Source: Planctomycetia bacterium (lineage in GTDB: Bacteria > Planctomycetota > Phycisphaerae > Phycisphaerales > SM1A02). Taken from it: 64,000 nt of DNA. Made by a program: the position numbers and the translations under genes. The DNA is taken from contig SXOD01000009.1 in NCBI GenBank assembly GCA_005776885.1, positions 29,422 to 93,421 on the forward strand, read 5' to 3'. The first letter of the stretch is position 1; the number at the start of each line of letters is the position of its first letter. The notes under the pieces were generated by a model. It saw only the letters and a list, made by a program, of their open reading frames with translations, was not told where the DNA came from and did not search any database. Shown one piece after another: positions 53,370-63,089 of the stretch.

Positions 53370-54542
53370 TCAGCGCGCGGCGGCGTAGGCCTCGTACACA
53401 ACGCGCACCACTTCGGCACCGAGCGCGCCATCGCAATCCGTGGTGCGGCCGGTCGCCAGGCACTCGGCCACATGCTGCACCAGTCCCTGCTGGCCGGAAG
53501 AGGTGTCCTCGTCTGCCATCGCATGATTCCAGCCAGCCTGGCCACTGGCCTTCTCCATCATGTACTCGTCCCCAAAGGTGCCATCGCGCGCAGCGTACGA
53601 ACGCACGGCATCGTTGGGTGACATCGCCACTTCGAGGCGATGGTCGCTGGCCAGGATGGTGAGGTGGCTCTGCATCCCCCCCATCATGACATCGCTCCCA
53701 AAGACCGTCCCGACGCTTCCGTCGCCAAAGTGCATGGTCGCCGTGCCCCAGGACTCCACATCGTGCCAACCCGTCGCCACATCGCTTGGGGCGCCTGAGG
53801 GAATCGCACGAGTGACATCCGCGACGGCGCCCGTGACTCTCTCGACTCGTGCCGTACCTGTGCCCTTGCCTGAACTTGCACCACGACGCGCCGCCTCGCG
53901 TGCCTTGAGCCACAACATGGCTCCGATTGGGTGCGACGCAAGCCGCAAGAGTGCACCGCCTCCAACATGTCGCCACTCCTTGGCATACGGCGAGTGCGAC
54001 CCAGAGTGACTCTCCCAGCCGCGCATTTCCAGGATCACGCCGTTGCTGGCGGCGTTGAGCGCGGCAGCGCGCTGGAAGGCGGGAGCGAACAACCAGTTTT
54101 CGCCGTAGAAGAGCTGGACGCCGGCCCGCGCGCAGGCATCGACCATTGCCTTCGCATCTTCCATCGCACGCTCCAACATCACGCGCGGATCGGTGGACGC
54201 GATGGCCACTCCTTGGGCGCACCCCTGCCCCGTGAAGGCGGTGAGCGGCTTGGTGCAGAGCACATGCTTGCCGGAGGCGGCCGCTCGCTCGCAGAGTTCG
54301 CGATGCGCGGACTGCGGAACGCACAGATCGACCACCGCGATCGCCGGGTCGCTGAGCAACTCGTCGATCGACCCACCCCGGGACCAGCCATGTCCCTCGG
54401 CGAAGGCCGCCGCGCGCGTCGGATCTCGGCCGGCGACGAAGGACTTGTCCACTGGCACGCCGAACACTCGAGCCCAGCATCGAGAGCGTGTGCGGGCCAG
54501 GAACCCGTGGCCGATGATGCCAACTCCGACTGGTGCGGTCAT
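53370..54542 (-). CDS. Gfo/Idh/MocA-family oxidoreductase
   Basis: 390 residues. NAD(P)-binding GVGIIGHGFLAR at the N-terminus; VVDLCVPQSAHRELCERA; the conserved GKHVLCTKPL with the catalytic lysine of the EKP-like motif. The C-terminal half is the usual substrate-binding sheet. It oxidises or reduces a sugar or sugar-like alcohol. Its start overlaps the stop of the Nramp-like transporter, suggesting that both handle one substrate or one regulon. Confidence 0.88.
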   Translation of the reverse strand: MTAPVGVGIIGHGFLARTRSRCWARVFGVPVDKSFVAGRDPTRAAAFAEGHGWSRGGSIDELLSDPAIAVVDLCVPQSAHRELCERAAASGKHVLCTKPLTAFTGQGCAQGVAIASTDPRVMLERAMEDAKAMVDACARAGVQLFYGENWLFAPAFQRAAALNAASNGVILEMRGWESHSGSHSPYAKEWRHVGGGALLRLASHPIGAMLWLKAREAARRGASSGKGTGTARVERVTGAVADVTRAIPSGAPSDVATGWHDVESWGTATMHFGDGSVGTVFGSDVMMGGMQSHLTILASDHRLEVAMSPNDAVRSYAARDGTFGDEYMMEKASGQAGWNHAMADEDTSSGQQGLVQHVAECLATGRTTDCDGALGAEVVRVVYEAYAAAR

Positions 54543-55972
54543 GCCGATCCCTCAAAGATAGTTCGCCACTGTGCGATGAACCCCGGCCCCTTGGTCACCG
54601 CATACCAGCCGAGGAAGGTCGCCAGGACAACTGTGGACAGGACCAGCGCACCGACCCAGGCGACCAATCGCCCGCCGGGTGGCCGATCTCGTCCCAAGTA
54701 GGCCCAGCTGCACTGGAGCTTGAGGAAGGCGACATAGACCAGTGGCAGGAGGAACCCTGTGATCACGCCGGTCGGCACGGCGAGCCAGAGCGAAAGGTCG
54801 CTCCAATAGAGACTCCCAATGACGGCGGGCGCGGGAATCATGGCCCCCCAACGAAACGCTCGCCCACCGAACGGACGGTGCGACATCTCCGAGACCGCCA
54901 CGCCACAACAGACCATGTGGAGCACGATCGTGGAGGACGCCATCGCCAGGATGCCCAGGTCGAACAAGACTCGGCCCCAGATCGGACCAACCATCGCGCC
55001 AAGTGATTGCGCTGCTTCGATTGGACCGATCGACTTCCCGGAAAAGGTTGGCGAGAGCGTGACGGCGGCCACGGCGATCATCAGCGTGGTCACGATGATG
55101 TAGGGCAGCACCATGCCGCAGGCGATGTCGGTGCGCGCCAGTTCGCGGTGGGATCGACCCCACCCGCGCGCGAGCAGCGTGTACGGGTAGAGGAAGGTCA
55201 TGTTGATGCCGACCGCGGCCGCGAGCCCGGCGATGATGACGCCCGCCGCAGCGACACCCTCGCGATCGGCTGGAATGTTGAACGAACACACGCCTTCCAC
55301 GATTGCTCCGCCGTGCCCCAGTCCCACGCGCACAAAGACCAGTGCGAAGAGTCCGACGATGCTCCACACCATCCACCGCATGGCGCGTTCAAACAGGCCG
55401 CGCCATCGAGCGCCGGAGCCGAACCCGAGCGCCATCGGGACCGCCCACGCCAGGACGAGCAACCCCATGCCAAATCGCGGCACCTGCCATCCGGCCACCG
55501 CAGCGAGATCGACCAGCACCGCCGACGCCAGCGAGTACTGGGCGAGATGCCACACGACAGACGCGAGGACGGTCCCGATCGCCCATCCCCACGCAAAGAT
55601 CGGCCCGGCATAACGACGCATCGCCCCGAACGGTCTCATGCCGGTGGACAGCGTCTGGTGCGCGATGGCCATGAAGACGATGCCGCCCAGCACCATGCCA
55701 ACGATCGGAACCCAGAGCAGGTCAAACCCAAACGCCGCTCCTGCGATGAGACAGGACGATGCGGTGCCGCCGCCCAGCGTGAGCGCGCTCTGGAGGTACC
55801 CCGGGCCACCATGTCGGAGGTACGCCCATTGGCGGGCGCACCACGGTCGCCGCAAGACTTGTTCAAGCCATGCCGTTTCTGCGGCACGCTGCTCGGGTGC
55901 CGTGGGGCACAGGAAGGACAAGTCCGATGGCGCGGAGTCGTTCGATGCGGTGCGACGATCCTCAGCTGACAT
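54539..55972 (-). CDS. Nramp-related membrane transporter lacking the DPGN motif
   Basis: 477 residues with 11-12 helices. TM1 has GPGYLQSALTLGGGTASS where metal transporters carry DPGN; TM6 has GINMTFLYPYTLL in place of MPHN. So the LeuT-type fold of the Nramp group is likely, but the metal ligands (Asp, Asn, Met) are absent, as in Nramp-related transporters of other or unknown substrates. Coupled by a 4-bp overlap to a Gfo/Idh/MocA dehydrogenase, hinting at an organic substrate (inference). Confidence 0.7.
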   Translation of the reverse strand: MSAEDRRTASNDSAPSDLSFLCPTAPEQRAAETAWLEQVLRRPWCARQWAYLRHGGPGYLQSALTLGGGTASSCLIAGAAFGFDLLWVPIVGMVLGGIVFMAIAHQTLSTGMRPFGAMRRYAGPIFAWGWAIGTVLASVVWHLAQYSLASAVLVDLAAVAGWQVPRFGMGLLVLAWAVPMALGFGSGARWRGLFERAMRWMVWSIVGLFALVFVRVGLGHGGAIVEGVCSFNIPADREGVAAAGVIIAGLAAAVGINMTFLYPYTLLARGWGRSHRELARTDIACGMVLPYIIVTTLMIAVAAVTLSPTFSGKSIGPIEAAQSLGAMVGPIWGRVLFDLGILAMASSTIVLHMVCCGVAVSEMSHRPFGGRAFRWGAMIPAPAVIGSLYWSDLSLWLAVPTGVITGFLLPLVYVAFLKLQCSWAYLGRDRPPGGRLVAWVGALVLSTVVLATFLGWYAVTKGPGFIAQWRTIFEGSA

Positions 55973-56007
55973 GCCATGGTGAGGCTACGCCAGTACCCTG
56001 CCGCATC

Positions 56008-56949
56008 GTGCCCCCGCGTGAGACTGCTACCGGCTTCGCCCACGCACGCGTCGGACTCCTCGGCAATCCGTCCGACATCTATGGGGGTGCCGGGATCGGG
56101 TTTGCGGTCAATGAGCTGGCGGCGCGGGTATCGGTGAGTCCCGCGCCGCATTGGTCCACGCCTGGCGAGGCAGACCAACTGCTCCGGGCTGCCTGGCAGG
56201 CGTTCACGAGTGAGTTGGGCATGCCTCGCGACGCGGTGTTCCCCAAGTGTTCACTCACCATCGAGACGACGATTCCCCTGCAATCAGGGCTTGGCGGCTC
56301 AAGCGCCATCGTGATCGCGGCGATGCGCGCGTGGGGGGCGTTGGGAGCGTGGTCGGAATCGTCGCTTGATCCCATGCGACTGGCGCGCGCGGCGTGGAAC
56401 GCCGAGCACACGATCTTGGGGACGATCGCCGGACCGCTGGACCGATTGGTGCAGGCGCACGAGGGGCTGTGCCTCATGGAGTTTGCAGATCCATTTGCCG
56501 AGGCCTCCGTGGCTCGACTCTCGCCACAGTGCCTCCCGCCGATGCTGCTGGCCTGGCATTCCACTCCGGGGACGCCCAGCGGCGATGTGCACCGCGGGGT
56601 GTTTGGCCGATGGGAGCGCGGTGACCAGCAGGTTCGTCGAGTGATGGCGTCGCTCGCTCAACTCGCGCGTGAGGGAGCGGGGTGCCTGCGTGCTGGCAAT
56701 CGATCAGGATTCCTCCAGTGCATCGATCGGAACTCCATGCTTCGCACTGACCTTTTTGACATCGAGCCACGCGACCGCGCACTCATCGATTGCGCGCGCG
56801 CGTGCGGCGCCGCTGCGAAACTTCCAGGGTCGGGAGGCGCCGTGCTGGTGGTGGCGCCCGACGAACCGACACGCACGGCCGCCGACGCCGCGCTGCGCCA
56901 CCTTGGCGCCCACACCCTGCAGCCCACGATCAAGGAGCCATCGACATGA
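56008..56949 (+). CDS. GHMP kinase (glucuronokinase-like)
   Basis: 313 residues from GTG 56008, chosen because the frame further upstream runs into the divergent transporter gene. N-terminal ARVGLLGNPSDIYGG, phosphate-binding motif PLQSGLGGSSAIVIAA, and C-terminal AAKLPGSGGAVLVV are GHMP-kinase motifs 1 to 3. NPSD is typical of glucuronokinase-type sugar kinases. It phosphorylates a sugar or a sugar acid at C1 (inference). The stop overlaps the next start as ATGA. Confidence 0.85.
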   Translation: MPPRETATGFAHARVGLLGNPSDIYGGAGIGFAVNELAARVSVSPAPHWSTPGEADQLLRAAWQAFTSELGMPRDAVFPKCSLTIETTIPLQSGLGGSSAIVIAAMRAWGALGAWSESSLDPMRLARAAWNAEHTILGTIAGPLDRLVQAHEGLCLMEFADPFAEASVARLSPQCLPPMLLAWHSTPGTPSGDVHRGVFGRWERGDQQVRRVMASLAQLAREGAGCLRAGNRSGFLQCIDRNSMLRTDLFDIEPRDRALIDCARACGAAAKLPGSGGAVLVVAPDEPTRTAADAALRHLGAHTLQPTIKEPST

Positions 56950-59495
56950 GCCTCTTCCACGCCACCGTGGTGATGGCGTCGCTCCACGCTCTCGCTGCAC
57001 CGCAGGACTGGCTCGGTCCAGAGTGGTACGCCAATCGCTTGCAAGACTGGCACCGTGAGGGCGAAAGCATTGTCTGCGACGACTCGCGGCTCCCAGTTCG
57101 GACGGCCCACTGGCTCATCTCGCGTGTGGAACCCAGGGACGGGCGTTCGGCAACATGCTCCGCCACGATCTCGGTCACCGTCGCGCCGTGGGGCGCGAAG
57201 CCGGGCGGTGATGCACGGGTGGGTGCTGGCGACTTCGCCGGACTCCTGATTGGCGCTGGACACGAGGCGACTGACTACCGGCTCACGGCACTCGTGCAAT
57301 CGGTGCCGGCACCCGATGGTGGATTGCTCGCCGTGGTGGACGGGGCCGGCGCGCCGCTCCTCCTGGACTTCTCAACCCCGCGAAAGGAGTCCTTTTCGTG
57401 GACCCTTCCCAACACGACCACGCGGCAGTCGCTCGAGCCACTTGCGGGCGCCGTGTCAACCATTGCACGCACCGCGGATCGCAGTCAGCCGGTGAAACTT
57501 GTCGTCACGATTGCGCCGGACTCCGATGGCACCTTCACGCTCACCGCACGATCATCACAGGGCGACGCGCCGCTGGGCGAGGCCGTCGTGCACCAGCTCA
57601 GCCGTGCCACCATCGACGGCGCGTTCGCGCTGGTGTCACATCGCGCCGAGCGGGCGCCCGGCGTCGGGTGGTCCTTCTCTGACCTGCAGTCGCGGACCGA
57701 GGCCGGCATTGGAGGCGAGCCATGTCAACGCGCCGACTGGTTCATCGACCGCTGCGAGCGCGCCTGGGGGCCGATCTTCGCGGCGACGTACACGATTGAT
57801 CGTCGCGACGACGGCACGCATGACCTGGCGATCGTCGCTCATCTGCCGCCCGGCGCTGGGATCGAGACGGTCTCCCTCGATATCGCCGCGCCCGCCGAAC
57901 CCGCCGAACCCGCCGCCACCGGCAGCGAGTGGACTCGCATCGCCACATCTGCAGTCGACCCCGCGAGCGCCACCGCGCAGTTTCAGGTTCCGGCAATCGA
58001 CCATGCACTCGGCGGCCGCTATCGACTCTCGTGTCCCCACAACGGCGGCACACACGAGTTCACGGGGACGCTTCGAGCACCTGGTCAGGAGACCACCATC
58101 GCCGCACTGAGCTGCGTGAAGCACATCGTGGCGCTCAGCGAGTGGAACCGCAACGGCGTGTGGTTTCCGCACGAAGACCTCGTGGCTCATGTCGCGGCAC
58201 ATGACCCAGACCTGCTCTTTTTCGCGGGCGACCAACTCTACGAGGGAGACATCACGCCGGTGGACCAGCGCGAGACGCTGCTGGACTACCACTCCAAGTT
58301 CCAGCGATGGCTGTGGTCGTTTGGCGATCTCTGCCGCGATCGCCCCACGGTGCTCGTCCCGGATGACCATGATGTCTTTCACGGCAACCTCTGGGGCAGT
58401 GGCGGCGTGAGCGCCACTGAGCGTGCACACACGAGCCCCGGCCTCTCCGCGCAAGACGCAGGTGGATACAAGCTCAGCGGCACCATCATCAACGCGATCC
58501 ACCGCACGCAGGTCGGCAACCTTCCGCACCGCGCCGAAGAAGTGGACGCACCGATCGGGCAAGGGATCGAGCCCTATTCCACGCGCCTTCGCTACGGCAC
58601 CGTCGATGGCCTGATTCTGGCCGATCGCATGTGGAAGAGTTCCGCAAGCGTGATGGTGCCCGAGGGGAAGTGCGTCAACGGCTTCTTCAAGGCTGAGGGA
58701 TTTGACCCCCGCACCGCCGACAGCGCGCAGGCGCAGTTGCTCGGCCCCGAGCAAGAAGCGTTGCTGACACGATGGGCTGACCAACACGATCCCGCTGCGC
58801 CGCGCAAGGTGCTCCTGAGCCAGTCGCCGTTCTTTGGATTGCACACGCTCCCTGAGGGCAAGGATGACGGCGTGGTCCCAAGCTTGACGATCTACCCAGC
58901 GGGCGAATACGCGCCCAACGACACGCCAAGCGCCGACACCGACACCAACGGCTGGCCGCAGGGCGCGCGCACACGCGCGGTGCGCCAGCTCCAGCGAGCG
59001 CAGGCGCTGCACCTTGCGGGCGATCAGCACTTGGGCTCGCTGGCCCGATACGGCGTGGATGCCTTTGGCGATGGTCCGATGGCCTTCACGCCTCCGGCCA
59101 TCGCCAACACCTGGCCGCGGCGATGGATGCCGAGAGACCCCGCAGAGAATGCGTCTTCGCTTCCGCCCGAAGCGCCCCGCGGGACCGGCGACTACTTTGA
59201 CGCCTTCGGCAATCGAGTGACGGTGCTGGCCGTGACCAATCCCGAGGATCGAGGACTGGCTCCGAGGCGGCTCTACGATTTGTCACCCGGCTACGGCATC
59301 ATCACGATTCACGGCGATGGCCGCTACGACTTGGCGGCGTGGCCGAGGTGGGTGGATCCCTCGGCGGAAGGCGCGCTGCCGTTCCCAGGCTGGCCCTACC
59401 ACGAAGCGGCGCCGACGAAGGCGGCGCCCTTGAACGCCCCGCCCTCGAAGGCGGCGCCGACAAAGGCGGGCACCAGTGAAGGCGGGCACCAGTGA
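56946..59495 (+). CDS. PhoD-like alkaline phosphatase/phosphodiesterase
   Basis: 849 residues from ATG 56946. The N-terminus is only a short hydrophobic stretch ending AAPQD (possible signal peptide). Residues 60-330 are beta-rich and of unknown type. The metallophosphatase part carries LLFFAGDQLYEGD, TVLVPDDHDVFHGNLWG and LHLAGDQHLGSL, the Asp/His metal sites of the PhoD family. The C-terminal tail is Ala/Pro/Lys repeats, extended by a 16-bp duplication. It releases phosphate from diesters or monoesters, probably outside the cytoplasm. Confidence 0.83.
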   Translation: MSLFHATVVMASLHALAAPQDWLGPEWYANRLQDWHREGESIVCDDSRLPVRTAHWLISRVEPRDGRSATCSATISVTVAPWGAKPGGDARVGAGDFAGLLIGAGHEATDYRLTALVQSVPAPDGGLLAVVDGAGAPLLLDFSTPRKESFSWTLPNTTTRQSLEPLAGAVSTIARTADRSQPVKLVVTIAPDSDGTFTLTARSSQGDAPLGEAVVHQLSRATIDGAFALVSHRAERAPGVGWSFSDLQSRTEAGIGGEPCQRADWFIDRCERAWGPIFAATYTIDRRDDGTHDLAIVAHLPPGAGIETVSLDIAAPAEPAEPAATGSEWTRIATSAVDPASATAQFQVPAIDHALGGRYRLSCPHNGGTHEFTGTLRAPGQETTIAALSCVKHIVALSEWNRNGVWFPHEDLVAHVAAHDPDLLFFAGDQLYEGDITPVDQRETLLDYHSKFQRWLWSFGDLCRDRPTVLVPDDHDVFHGNLWGSGGVSATERAHTSPGLSAQDAGGYKLSGTIINAIHRTQVGNLPHRAEEVDAPIGQGIEPYSTRLRYGTVDGLILADRMWKSSASVMVPEGKCVNGFFKAEGFDPRTADSAQAQLLGPEQEALLTRWADQHDPAAPRKVLLSQSPFFGLHTLPEGKDDGVVPSLTIYPAGEYAPNDTPSADTDTNGWPQGARTRAVRQLQRAQALHLAGDQHLGSLARYGVDAFGDGPMAFTPPAIANTWPRRWMPRDPAENASSLPPEAPRGTGDYFDAFGNRVTVLAVTNPEDRGLAPRRLYDLSPGYGIITIHGDGRYDLAAWPRWVDPSAEGALPFPGWPYHEAAPTKAAPLNAPPSKAAPTKAGTSEGGHQ

Positions 59496-59496
59496 A
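59465..59496 (+). repeat. 16-bp tandem duplication at the stop/start junction
   Basis: GGCGGGCACCAGTGAA occurs twice in a row. As 16 is not a multiple of three, the second copy is read in another frame: the first gives AGTSE, the second GGHQ and then the stop. Without it the upstream gene would end at TGA directly after GAA. The copy boundary also makes the GAAGG that precedes the GTG start of the GNAT gene. Confidence 0.85.
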
Positions 59497-60076
59497 TGAT
59501 CGCGAGGGCGTCTTGGGCGACACCCAGAAGATCCAGGCAGCGATCACGCTGCGCTGGACGCAGGAGATGACGCAAGCGCACCTTGACCTGCGGCACGAGC
59601 AACTTCGAGTTGGCATGCCGCGCGGCAGCGAGCGATACCCAGGAGTGGACGACGACCCGCGCACGCGATTCTTGCTCGCCCTTGATGCCAGGACCGATGC
59701 GCTGGTTGGGTGCGCAACCATGCAGGCGGATGAATTCCCGCGCGACGCGGACGGTTCGCGCGACGCGGATGGTTCGCGCGCTGGAATGAAGGTGCACCCC
59801 CTCCGATTCCCTCTCCTATTCCGCCTCCGCGCGATGGCCGTCGCCGCCGGCCACCAGAATCGCGGCATTGGATCGACCCTGGTGCGTGAACTCCAGCGCC
59901 AGGCGACTGCGGATGAATCCGGGCTCTGGTGCAATGCGCGACTGAGGGCCGTCCCGATGTACGAGCGGTGCGGGTTCCGCTGCGTCACCGAGGTGTACGA
60001 GTTGCCCGGCATCGGCCCGCATCGGGATATGGTGTGGGGTGGTGAAAGGTGTTATCATCCCCGAACAAACACCTGA
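59492..60076 (+). CDS. GNAT-family acetyltransferase
   Basis: 194 residues from GTG 59492, overlapping the upstream stop as GTGA. Acetyl-CoA-binding motif A is [19 protein letters not shown] (QxxGxG), and the C-terminal [16 protein letters not shown] is motif B-like. An in-frame 18-bp duplication (DADGSR twice) lies in a loop before motif A. Substrate unknown. Last gene of the kinase/phosphatase operon. Confidence 0.85.
   Translation: MNDREGVLGDTQKIQAAITLRWTQEMTQAHLDLRHEQLRVGMPRGSERYPGVDDDPRTRFLLALDARTDALVGCATMQADEFPRDADGSRDADGSRAGMKVHPLRFPLLFRLRAMAVAAGHQNRGIGSTLVRELQRQATADESGLWCNARLRAVPMYERCGFRCVTEVYELPGIGPHRDMVWGGERCYHPRTNT
59741..59776 (+). repeat. Two 18-bp in-frame tandem repeats
   Basis: Two 18-base units differing at one base encode DADGSR twice inside the acetyltransferase gene. 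Confidence 0.88.
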
Positions 60077-60080
60077 CACA

Positions 60081-61550
60081 ATGGCTGCGTTCACTTTCAT
60101 CGATCTCTTTGCGGGAATTGGGGGGTTCCATCACGCGCTCACGGCGGAAGGCGGGAAGTGCGTGCTGACCTGCGAGATGGATGAAGAGTGCCTGCAGGTC
60201 TATCGGGCTTCGTTCCCGGACTCGGACCCTTCGAAGTTTGTGCGAAACATCCGCTCTCTCACTCGAGAAAACCCCGAGGATCCCGATTCGACGCGGAGCG
60301 CGACTGGGATCCGTCGAAGGGTGCCGAAGCATGATGTCCTGTGCGCAGGCTTCCCTTGCCAACCATTCTCAAAGAGCGGCGCGCAATTGGGGGTGCGGGA
60401 TCGGACTCGTGGCACGCTCTTCTTCGACATCATGGAGATCGTGCGGGCACGACAGCCGCAGTACCTGATGCTCGAAAATGTGCGCAATTTGGCCGGGCCT
60501 CGGCACATCGACACCTGGAATACCGTGATTGCGTCGATTCGGGATGCTGGATATCGAGTCTCACAGACGCCGGTGATTCTGACTCCGCACCTCGTCCCTC
60601 CAAACCAGGGTGGGGCGCCGCAGGTTCGCGATCGGGTCTACATACTTGCTGAGCGGGACTCGCGCGGAGCAACGTTTCTCCAGCCCCCGCTGCTCACCCG
60701 GGATCACTTTGTGAAGTCCGCTGGCTGGGACCCTCATTCGTGGCGGATTGCCGACTTTCTCGATGCCGACTCCACCATCAGCGACATCGGGCGGTATCGG
60801 CTTCGGGACTCCGAAATGGATTGGCTTGAGGCTTGGGATGCATTCGTTGCGGGGATCGAGTCCGACGACCTCCCGGGCTTCCCCATCTGGGTAGACGCGT
60901 TCACCCGGCAACTCAAGATCACCAAAGGCGCTCCCGACTGGGAACGCGACTTCCGCACCAAGAACCACGCGTTCTATGTCGCGCACCGAGGCTTCATCGA
61001 CGCGTGGCTCAAGCGCTCGTGGCCCCGGACAGGGGCATCCGTGCGCGAGTTCCCGTTTTCTCGACAGCGTTTTGAGTGGCAAGCGAGGCAGAAGCACCCT
61101 CGACGCAAGGGGCGGACCCTTGCCGACCTTGTGCTCCAAATGCGGCCAAGTGGCATCAGAGTCAAGCCCCCCACTTACCTGCCCGCGCTCGTGGCGATCA
61201 CCCAGACATCCATTGTGGGCCCCGCTCTTCCGGGAATCGATCAGTATCGCACGCTGACTCCCACCGAAGCAGCTCGACTCCAGGGGATTCCGGGCGAGGT
61301 GTTCGTGCGTGCAGGGGTGTCTGAGAAGGCCGCCTACAAGCAGTTGGGAAATGCCGTCAATGTCGGGATGGTGCGACTTGCATGGGCCGCATTGAACGGG
61401 CAATTCGTCCGTGACCCATGGGCTGGGACTGCGGTGCTCCCCGGGCTTGGGGCGATTTCGGTCAACGCAGCGAAGGGGAAGATCGCTGCGGGCGCCTCGA
61501 AGCGCACACGCCGACCGCCAATCCGCACAACCGCCCGAACTGGCGTCTAG
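60081..61550 (+). CDS. DNA (cytosine-5) methyltransferase
   Basis: 489 residues from ATG 60081 (a GTG at 60039 is possible). Motif [13 protein letters not shown], motif IV with catalytic C93 in [11 protein letters not shown], motif [10 protein letters not shown], motif [15 protein letters not shown], and motifs IX/X ending in [11 protein letters not shown]. The target-recognition part lies between VIII and IX (about residues 200-390). It methylates cytosine at C5 in a sequence not predictable here. The end overlaps the convergent nuclease gene by 4 bp, so the two form a likely type II restriction-modification pair. GGTGTT at 60048 and AACACC at 60068 form a small inverted repeat at its start. 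Confidence 0.93.
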   Translation: MAAFTFIDLFAGIGGFHHALTAEGGKCVLTCEMDEECLQVYRASFPDSDPSKFVRNIRSLTRENPEDPDSTRSATGIRRRVPKHDVLCAGFPCQPFSKSGAQLGVRDRTRGTLFFDIMEIVRARQPQYLMLENVRNLAGPRHIDTWNTVIASIRDAGYRVSQTPVILTPHLVPPNQGGAPQVRDRVYILAERDSRGATFLQPPLLTRDHFVKSAGWDPHSWRIADFLDADSTISDIGRYRLRDSEMDWLEAWDAFVAGIESDDLPGFPIWVDAFTRQLKITKGAPDWERDFRTKNHAFYVAHRGFIDAWLKRSWPRTGASVREFPFSRQRFEWQARQKHPRRKGRTLADLVLQMRPSGIRVKPPTYLPALVAITQTSIVGPALPGIDQYRTLTPTEAARLQGIPGEVFVRAGVSEKAAYKQLGNAVNVGMVRLAWAALNGQFVRDPWAGTAVLPGLGAISVNAAKGKIAAGASKRTRRPPIRTTARTGV

Positions 61551-62263
61551 TCCCCGACCTCCACCCAGCCGCATCGGAGTGCCGGCGTACCACCGCTGAC
61601 ATATTCGCGCCATCGCCCGTGGGAGTATCCGTACTTCGCGCGCCTCGGCGACCCGTCAGCGTTTCGTTGACCAACCTGCATCCCTCGCGTCAGCCACCCG
61701 CTTTTCAACGCCATCTCCAGTTCTTGCCCTGACCTGAACTCAAACCAGGCGATTCCCTGGAACTGAAAACTCACCTTTCGGCGGCGCGATCTCCGACCAC
61801 TGAGTTTCCCCTCCCGGACATAGACCGACTCCTTGCCCTTGAGCGCATCATGCCATGCCTTGAAACTCCCCCGTTCGTCGTCGTAGGTGGCCGCGCCCAC
61901 CGCAATCTGCCATCCGATGTGGCCCTCATTCGCGAGACACTCGTTCACTGCCTGTTCGTCATTCAAGTATGCCGCTCCCGTTGACTTTCCGCTGCCGACC
62001 GGATGCGCCTTGAAGTCCCAGATCTCGCCATCGACGGAGTAATCAAACTTGACGCTGTCCAGCCTCGGTCCCACACCGCCACCCATCGACGAACGCAGGC
62101 CCTGCAGCGCCTTGAACTCAAACCACCAGCCGATCCACTCAAGTTGCCGCCATTGGTAGTCAGCGGCTTTCAACTCAAGGACACAGGCCTTTCCATCCCA
62201 TATCCGCGGAAGCGAACGCGCGAGCGTCCTTGCGATCTCCTCGGCTTTCCCTGATCGGGGCAT
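61547..62263 (-). CDS. Probable type II restriction endonuclease
   Basis: 238 residues from ATG 62263, with AGGA eight bases upstream; the frame is open further, to 62470, but without similarity or ribosome site. No named family was recognised. A candidate PD-(D/E)xK core is [20 protein letters not shown] (Asp pair followed by D-x-K), preceded by a helix [13 protein letters not shown] later [21 protein letters not shown] and a basic RRSRRRK segment may contact DNA. Identity is inferred mainly from its position: convergent with and overlapping the cytosine methyltransferase. Confidence 0.6.
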   Translation of the reverse strand: MPRSGKAEEIARTLARSLPRIWDGKACVLELKAADYQWRQLEWIGWWFEFKALQGLRSSMGGGVGPRLDSVKFDYSVDGEIWDFKAHPVGSGKSTGAAYLNDEQAVNECLANEGHIGWQIAVGAATYDDERGSFKAWHDALKGKESVYVREGKLSGRRSRRRKVSFQFQGIAWFEFRSGQELEMALKSGWLTRGMQVGQRNADGSPRRAKYGYSHGRWREYVSGGTPALRCGWVEVGD

Positions 62264-62647
62264 TTCCCCAATCCTAACCCGATTTCGTGGGAACGCCCGC
62301 GGAATGCCTCTTTGGCACACAAGCATTGCCTCGAGCTCACACCCCTCACTCCACCTTCTCCAACTCTCCACTCCAGTCAGCAAAGTGTCCCCACCTCGCC
62401 CATGAGTGTGCGGACCGCAGGCCGCGTTGCAGTTCCTGCGCGCCGAGGGAGTGAGCAATGTCCCGCCCAATGTGCTCGGAAACGATCACGTACCCGTCGT
62501 GGCCGAGCCCAAGGTAGCTCCGCGATGATCATCGGCTCGAGGCGGTCGTACCCGAAGACGTCGCGCTGCAGCGGAATCGGTGGTGCATGTAGGCACGGCA
62601 ACAGGCGCGGGGGTGGCCGCCTGCGCGCTGGTGCGCTGCACAGTTTC
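62264..62647. other. Non-coding or relic stretch between R-M locus and IS3
   Basis: 384 bp without a supported gene. Both strands have open frames, and short protein-like stretches can be read on the minus strand in two frames (for example FGYDRLEPMIIAEL and DGYVIVSEHIGRDIA), which could be remnants of a gene broken by insertion; evidence is too thin for a call. Confidence 0.35.
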
Positions 62648-62678
62648 CTGAGACACCCGTTTGGGACTCGAGGGCACA

Positions 62679-63089
62679 ATGCACGACACCATGAAGAAGC
62701 CACGACACAAGACGCCTTCGGCGGCGAAGCGAGCGCGGAGCGCGAGCGGAGCCGACGAAGGCGACCGCCAGGACCATCCCTCCGACCGTGGCCGCTGGTC
62801 CAGCCGCCGCAAGACCGAGGTCGTCCTGCGGCTCATTCGCGGAGAGACGCTCGACGCGCTCAGCCGCGAGCTCGGCGTCACGCCCGGCAAGCTTGCCGAG
62901 TGGCGTGACGAGGCGCTCGCCGGCATGCAGGCCGGGCTCCAGTCGCGCGAGCCCGACCACCGCGACGGCTTCATCCACGACCTCAAGGCCAAGGTCGGCG
63001 ACCAGGCCATGCAGATCGAGCTCCTTGAGAAGAAGATCGAGATCCTGGAGGACGGCCTCCGCCCTCCGCCGCGGAGGCCATCGCTTTGA
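62679..63089 (+). CDS. IS3-family transposase OrfA
   Basis: 136 residues from ATG 62679 with GAGGG just upstream; ATG 62691 is an alternative. A basic N-terminus precedes the helix-turn-helix TEVVLRLIRGETLDALSREL and GVTPGKLAEWRDEAL, and a C-terminal leucine-zipper-like helix AKVGDQAMQIELLEKKIEIL used for multimerisation. It binds the element's ends. The stop overlaps the orfB start (TTGA). Confidence 0.88.
   Translation: MHDTMKKPRHKTPSAAKRARSASGADEGDRQDHPSDRGRWSSRRKTEVVLRLIRGETLDALSRELGVTPGKLAEWRDEALAGMQAGLQSREPDHRDGFIHDLKAKVGDQAMQIELLEKKIEILEDGLRPPPRRPSL

Noticed and set aside
62312..62908. Open frames on both strands across the left end of the IS element
   Set aside because: They run through the terminal repeat and into orfA in other frames; translations are low-complexity Arg-rich and look like shadows.
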